From Massilia sp. IC2-278 (lineage in GTDB: Bacteria > Pseudomonadota > Gammaproteobacteria > Burkholderiales > Burkholderiaceae_D): DNA of 64,000 bases. Position 1 is the stretch's first letter. Every line of letters starts with the position of its first letter. The notes below the pieces were generated by a model. The model ran no database searches, was not told the DNA's origin, and saw only the letters and a program-made list of their open reading frames with translations. Where the stretch lies: contig NZ_JAJFES010000005.1 in NCBI RefSeq assembly GCF_020708045.1, forward strand, positions 90,538 through 154,537. The letters run 5' to 3'. Positions 62,307 through 64,000 of this stretch are shown piece after piece. A program made the position numbers and the translations under genes.

Positions 62307-64000
62307 TTACAGATTGCCGCGCAGCGTCACCGACACGTTGCGCGGGTCGCCGTAGTAGTAGCCGATGCCGGTCGGGGCGAATTTCTTGTAGTAGACCTTG
62401 TCGAACAGGTTGTTGGCATTGACCTGCAGCGCCAGGTTCTTGTTGAAGCGGTAGCTCAGCATGGCGTTCGCCACCGTGTAGCCGCCCTGGCGCGAGGTGA
62501 GCGCCCCCGAGCGCACGAAGCTGTCGCTCTGCGCCTGCACGCCGCCGCCCACGCTCAGGCCCGGCGCCAGCGCGTCGAGCTTGTAGGTGGCGAACACGCG
62601 CAGCTGGTGCTTCGGATCGATGCTGCGCAGCGGCTGGCCGGTGTTCGCGGCCGTGTCGAGGACGTAGCGGGTACGGGTGTTCGTGTAGCCGCCAAAGATT
62701 TGCAGGCCGGGCAGCAGTTCGCCCGACAGCTCGGCCTCCCAGCCCTCGCTGCGCTGCTTGCCGCCGGCCACGCGGCAGTAACCGCTGGTGAAGTAAGGCA
62801 GGCAGGGATTGATCGAGCCCGTGTCCTCGACCGCGCGGCCGACGTTCTCGATGCGGAACAGGCCGGCCGAGGCATTCAGGGCGCCGCCGAAGAACGCGCC
62901 TTTCAGGCCGAGCTCATAGTCTTCGCCGCGGATCGGGTCGAGGATCTCGCCTTGCGCGTCGCGCACGTTCTGCGGCGTGAAGATCTCGGTGTAGCTGGCG
63001 TAGGCGCTGAGGTTCTTCGACACGTCGTACACCAGGCCGAAGAACGGCGTCACTTCGCGCGTGACCTTGTAGTTGCTGGTGGGGCTGCCGTGCGAATCGT
63101 ATTCCCACCAGCTCAGGCGCGCGCCGACCAGGCCTTGCAGCGAATCGAGCAGCGACAGCTGGAAGGTGCCGAAGGCGCCCTGCTGGGTGGTGACGTTCGG
63201 GCGCGTTGGCGCGGCCGAGATCGGCACATCGCGCTCGGGATAGCTGCTTGCCGGGTCCCAGTTGCGGATGTCCACGGTCAGCGGATACAGGTTGCCGGCA
63301 CCCCAGCTCTCGACGGCGTCGTTGCGCACGCGCTCCAGGCCGACGGTCAGCTCGTGCTTGCGGCCAAAGGCCGTGAACGGGCCGTGGGCAATCAGCGTCA
63401 TCGCGTTCTGCTTGCTCTCGTTGCCGATGTACTCGGCCGTGGTCACCGTCATCAGGTAGGGATCGGTGGCGCCGGCCGGGCGCGCAAAATAAGTCTGCTT
63501 GAAGTCCTTCAGGTCGAGGTGGGTGTAGGCCGCGCTGGCCTTGACGGTCCAGTCGTTGTCGAAGCGGTGTTCCAGCGCCAGCAGGGCCTGCTCATTGGTG
63601 CGGTTCCACTTGTTCCAGTCCGAACCGAGGTAAGTGGAACGCGGCAGGTCCAGCGGCGTGCCGTCCAGCTTGCCCGGCAGGCCGCCCCAGGCGCCGGTGG
63701 CGTCCAGGCCGGTGTACTGCAGGCTGCCGGTGAGCGTGGTGCGCTCGCCCAGGTCGGCTTCGACCACGCCGTACAGCACTTCACGGTCTTCCTGCTTGGC
63801 GTCCTGGAAGAACTCCTTTTTATCCTTCACCGCCACCACGCGCCCGCGTACCGAACCCGATGCATTCAGCGGGCTGGAGATGTCGGCTTCCACGCGGCGG
63901 CGATCCCAGGAGCCGAGGGTCAGCGCACCGGAGGCCTGGAAGGCGCGGGTCGGACGCTTGCGCACCATGTTCACCGTGGCCGACGGGTTGCCTGCGCCGC
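62307..64000 (-). CDS. TonB-dependent siderophore receptor, C-terminal part (runs off the right edge)
   Basis: The frame is open from the right edge to the stop at 62307-62309, about 564 codons. It begins in the plug domain with GAGNPSATVNMVRKRPTR, the typical siderophore-receptor (FhuE/FpvA type) motif. The barrel follows with many aromatic strands, for example LTGSLQYTGLDATGAW, FGTFQLSLLDSLQGLVGARLSWW, YDVSKNLSAYASYTEIFTPQN and GLFRIENVGRA, and a TonB-receptor C-terminal block GYYYGDPRNVSVTLRGNL. The final residue is Leu, where these barrels usually end in Phe or Trp. It takes up a ferric siderophore through TonB. Upstream regulation (Fur) lies outside the window. Confidence 0.9.
   Translation of the reverse strand, partial: GAGNPSATVNMVRKRPTRAFQASGALTLGSWDRRRVEADISSPLNASGSVRGRVVAVKDKKEFFQDAKQEDREVLYGVVEADLGERTTLTGSLQYTGLDATGAWGGLPGKLDGTPLDLPRSTYLGSDWNKWNRTNEQALLALEHRFDNDWTVKASAAYTHLDLKDFKQTYFARPAGATDPYLMTVTTAEYIGNESKQNAMTLIAHGPFTAFGRKHELTVGLERVRNDAVESWGAGNLYPLTVDIRNWDPASSYPERDVPISAAPTRPNVTTQQGAFGTFQLSLLDSLQGLVGARLSWWEYDSHGSPTSNYKVTREVTPFFGLVYDVSKNLSAYASYTEIFTPQNVRDAQGEILDPIRGEDYELGLKGAFFGGALNASAGLFRIENVGRAVEDTGSINPCLPYFTSGYCRVAGGKQRSEGWEAELSGELLPGLQIFGGYTNTRTRYVLDTAANTGQPLRSIDPKHQLRVFATYKLDALAPGLSVGGGVQAQSDSFVRSGALTSRQGGYTVANAMLSYRFNKNLALQVNANNLFDKVYYKKFAPTGIGYYYGDPRNVSVTLRGNL

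Overview
The window looks like a chromosomal segment of a high-GC betaproteobacterium, most likely Oxalobacteraceae (Massilia/Telluria/Duganella type). This is an inference from the strong GC bias and from the gene families present: a PhaM-type PHB-granule regulator, DUF3108 and DUF3016 proteins, MnmC, TamA/TamB, HAF-repeat proteins and many sensor kinases. I see no phage, integron, transposase, CRISPR array, tRNA or rRNA. Most genes are ordinary chromosomal functions.

Layout. 1-5.3 kb (minus): an outer-membrane factor lipoprotein, a HlyD-like adaptor and the first 973 codons of a giant DUF4347/cadherin-like protein, read as a type I secretion cluster cut by the window edge. 5.6-16.3 kb: a Gly/Ser/Thr-rich secreted protein, a serine beta-lactamase-family lipoprotein, a YhbW-like luciferase-family enzyme, a YecD-like isochorismatase-family protein, two GSDH-type sugar dehydrogenases, a MepK-like endopeptidase with two co-transcribed envelope genes, a hotdog thioesterase, a DUF3016 protein and a Nei-type glycosylase. 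16.4-25.1 kb: an HD-GYP response regulator, a double-GAF histidine kinase, several small proteins and queC. 25.2-31.6 kb: tamA-tamB, overlapping by one base. 32.7-37.6 kb (minus): a compact three-gene SMC/kleisin-like operon (JetABC/MksFEB-like) with no nuclease gene beside it. 37.9-47.8 kb: a tiny cysteine-rich secreted peptide, two DUF3108 paralogues, phaM, a patatin-like membrane phospholipase broken by one in-frame amber codon, and a kinase/REC-TPR pair. 47.9-57.5 kb: mnmC with a reduced methyltransferase domain, tag, a DUF4142 protein, an AcpA-like phosphoesterase, an O-methyltransferase, an MHYT hybrid kinase and an S41 protease. 57.5-64 kb: a MITE-like element, a candidate Pho box, two tandem HAF/PKD paralogues and a TonB-dependent siderophore receptor cut by the right edge.

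Recurring structure. Three intergenic regions between convergent genes (24.2, 32.5 and 44.3 kb) carry the same family of REP-like palindromes in inverted pairs. The most interesting loci are the orphan SMC operon, these paired palindromes, the amber-split patatin, the 160-bp inverted-repeat element that supplies the stop codon of the S41 protease gene, and the Pho-box-like repeats in front of the HAF gene pair.
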